Positions 5,352 to 5,413 of a stretch of DNA of 5,413 nt are shown here, piece by piece. Below the pieces are notes generated by a model. The model was not told the DNA's origin, did no database searches, and saw nothing but the letters and a program-made list of their open reading frames with translations. The stretch's first letter is position 1; each line of letters opens with the position of its first letter. Made by a program: the position numbers and the translations under genes. The stretch comes from Rhodospirillales bacterium. GTDB taxonomy: Bacteria > Pseudomonadota > Alphaproteobacteria > Rhodospirillales > 2-02-FULL-58-16. The DNA lies in contig JAJFIG010000130.1 of assembly GCA_021775195.1 (NCBI GenBank), positions 1 through 5,413 of the forward strand, in the 5' to 3' direction.

Positions 5352-5413
5352 ATGGATAACGCCGACGAACCCACCGACAAGCCTCCTGCCGCCGATCCGC
5401 CGGCGACCATCGT
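5352..5413 (+). CDS. Start of an unidentified gene, truncated by the window end
   Basis: The ATG at 5352 follows AAAGAAAGGTGACC, an acceptable ribosome binding site. The 20 complete codons visible begin MDNADEPTDKPPAADPP, an acidic, proline-rich and probably disordered N-terminus with no signal peptide. Nothing in it identifies the product. It diverges from the 82-residue gene, with 127 bp between the two starts. Confidence 0.6.
   Translation, partial: MDNADEPTDKPPAADPPATI

Overview
The window reads as ordinary chromosome of a GC-rich alphaproteobacterium, most likely of the Rhodospirillales type. The main evidence is a short NDUFS4-like complex I accessory subunit, which is typical of Alphaproteobacteria and mitochondria. 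A DGISYLAT-type exported module, known to me from memory in the same class, points the same way. I see no phage, insertion sequence, CRISPR array or defence cassette.

Layout. Positions 1-109 carry no gene I can support. On the minus strand, 110-657 looks like one transcription unit: tRNA-Pro(TGG), then a 93-residue NDUFS4-like subunit, then tRNA-Arg(TCT). A good promoter candidate lies upstream of tRNA-Pro. Positions 658-1019 are non-coding and end in a strong hairpin just ahead of a plus-strand AsmA-family gene (1020-3074). That gene converges on, and overlaps by 45 bp, a minus-strand gene for a small membrane-anchored or secreted protein of unknown function (3030-3503). A 402-bp intergenic region follows, part of it AT-rich with a 20-bp near-palindrome. 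It separates that gene from a divergent plus-strand lipoprotein with kinesin-light-chain-type TPR repeats (3906-4895). A hairpin lies between this gene and a convergent minus-strand gene for an 82-residue protein of unknown function (4976-5224), which has an excellent ribosome binding site. A plus-strand gene starts at 5352 and runs off the window.

How the genes fit together. Only the tRNA/NDUFS4-like cluster looks like an operon. The remaining genes alternate in strand and are probably independent units. Three of them concern the envelope: the AsmA-like inner-membrane-anchored protein, the small signal-anchored protein and the TPR lipoprotein. No shared pathway can be shown from the sequence. 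The most interesting items are the lipoprotein fusion, the two uncharacterised small proteins, and several palindromes or hairpins at gene boundaries. No strongly novel system is evident.
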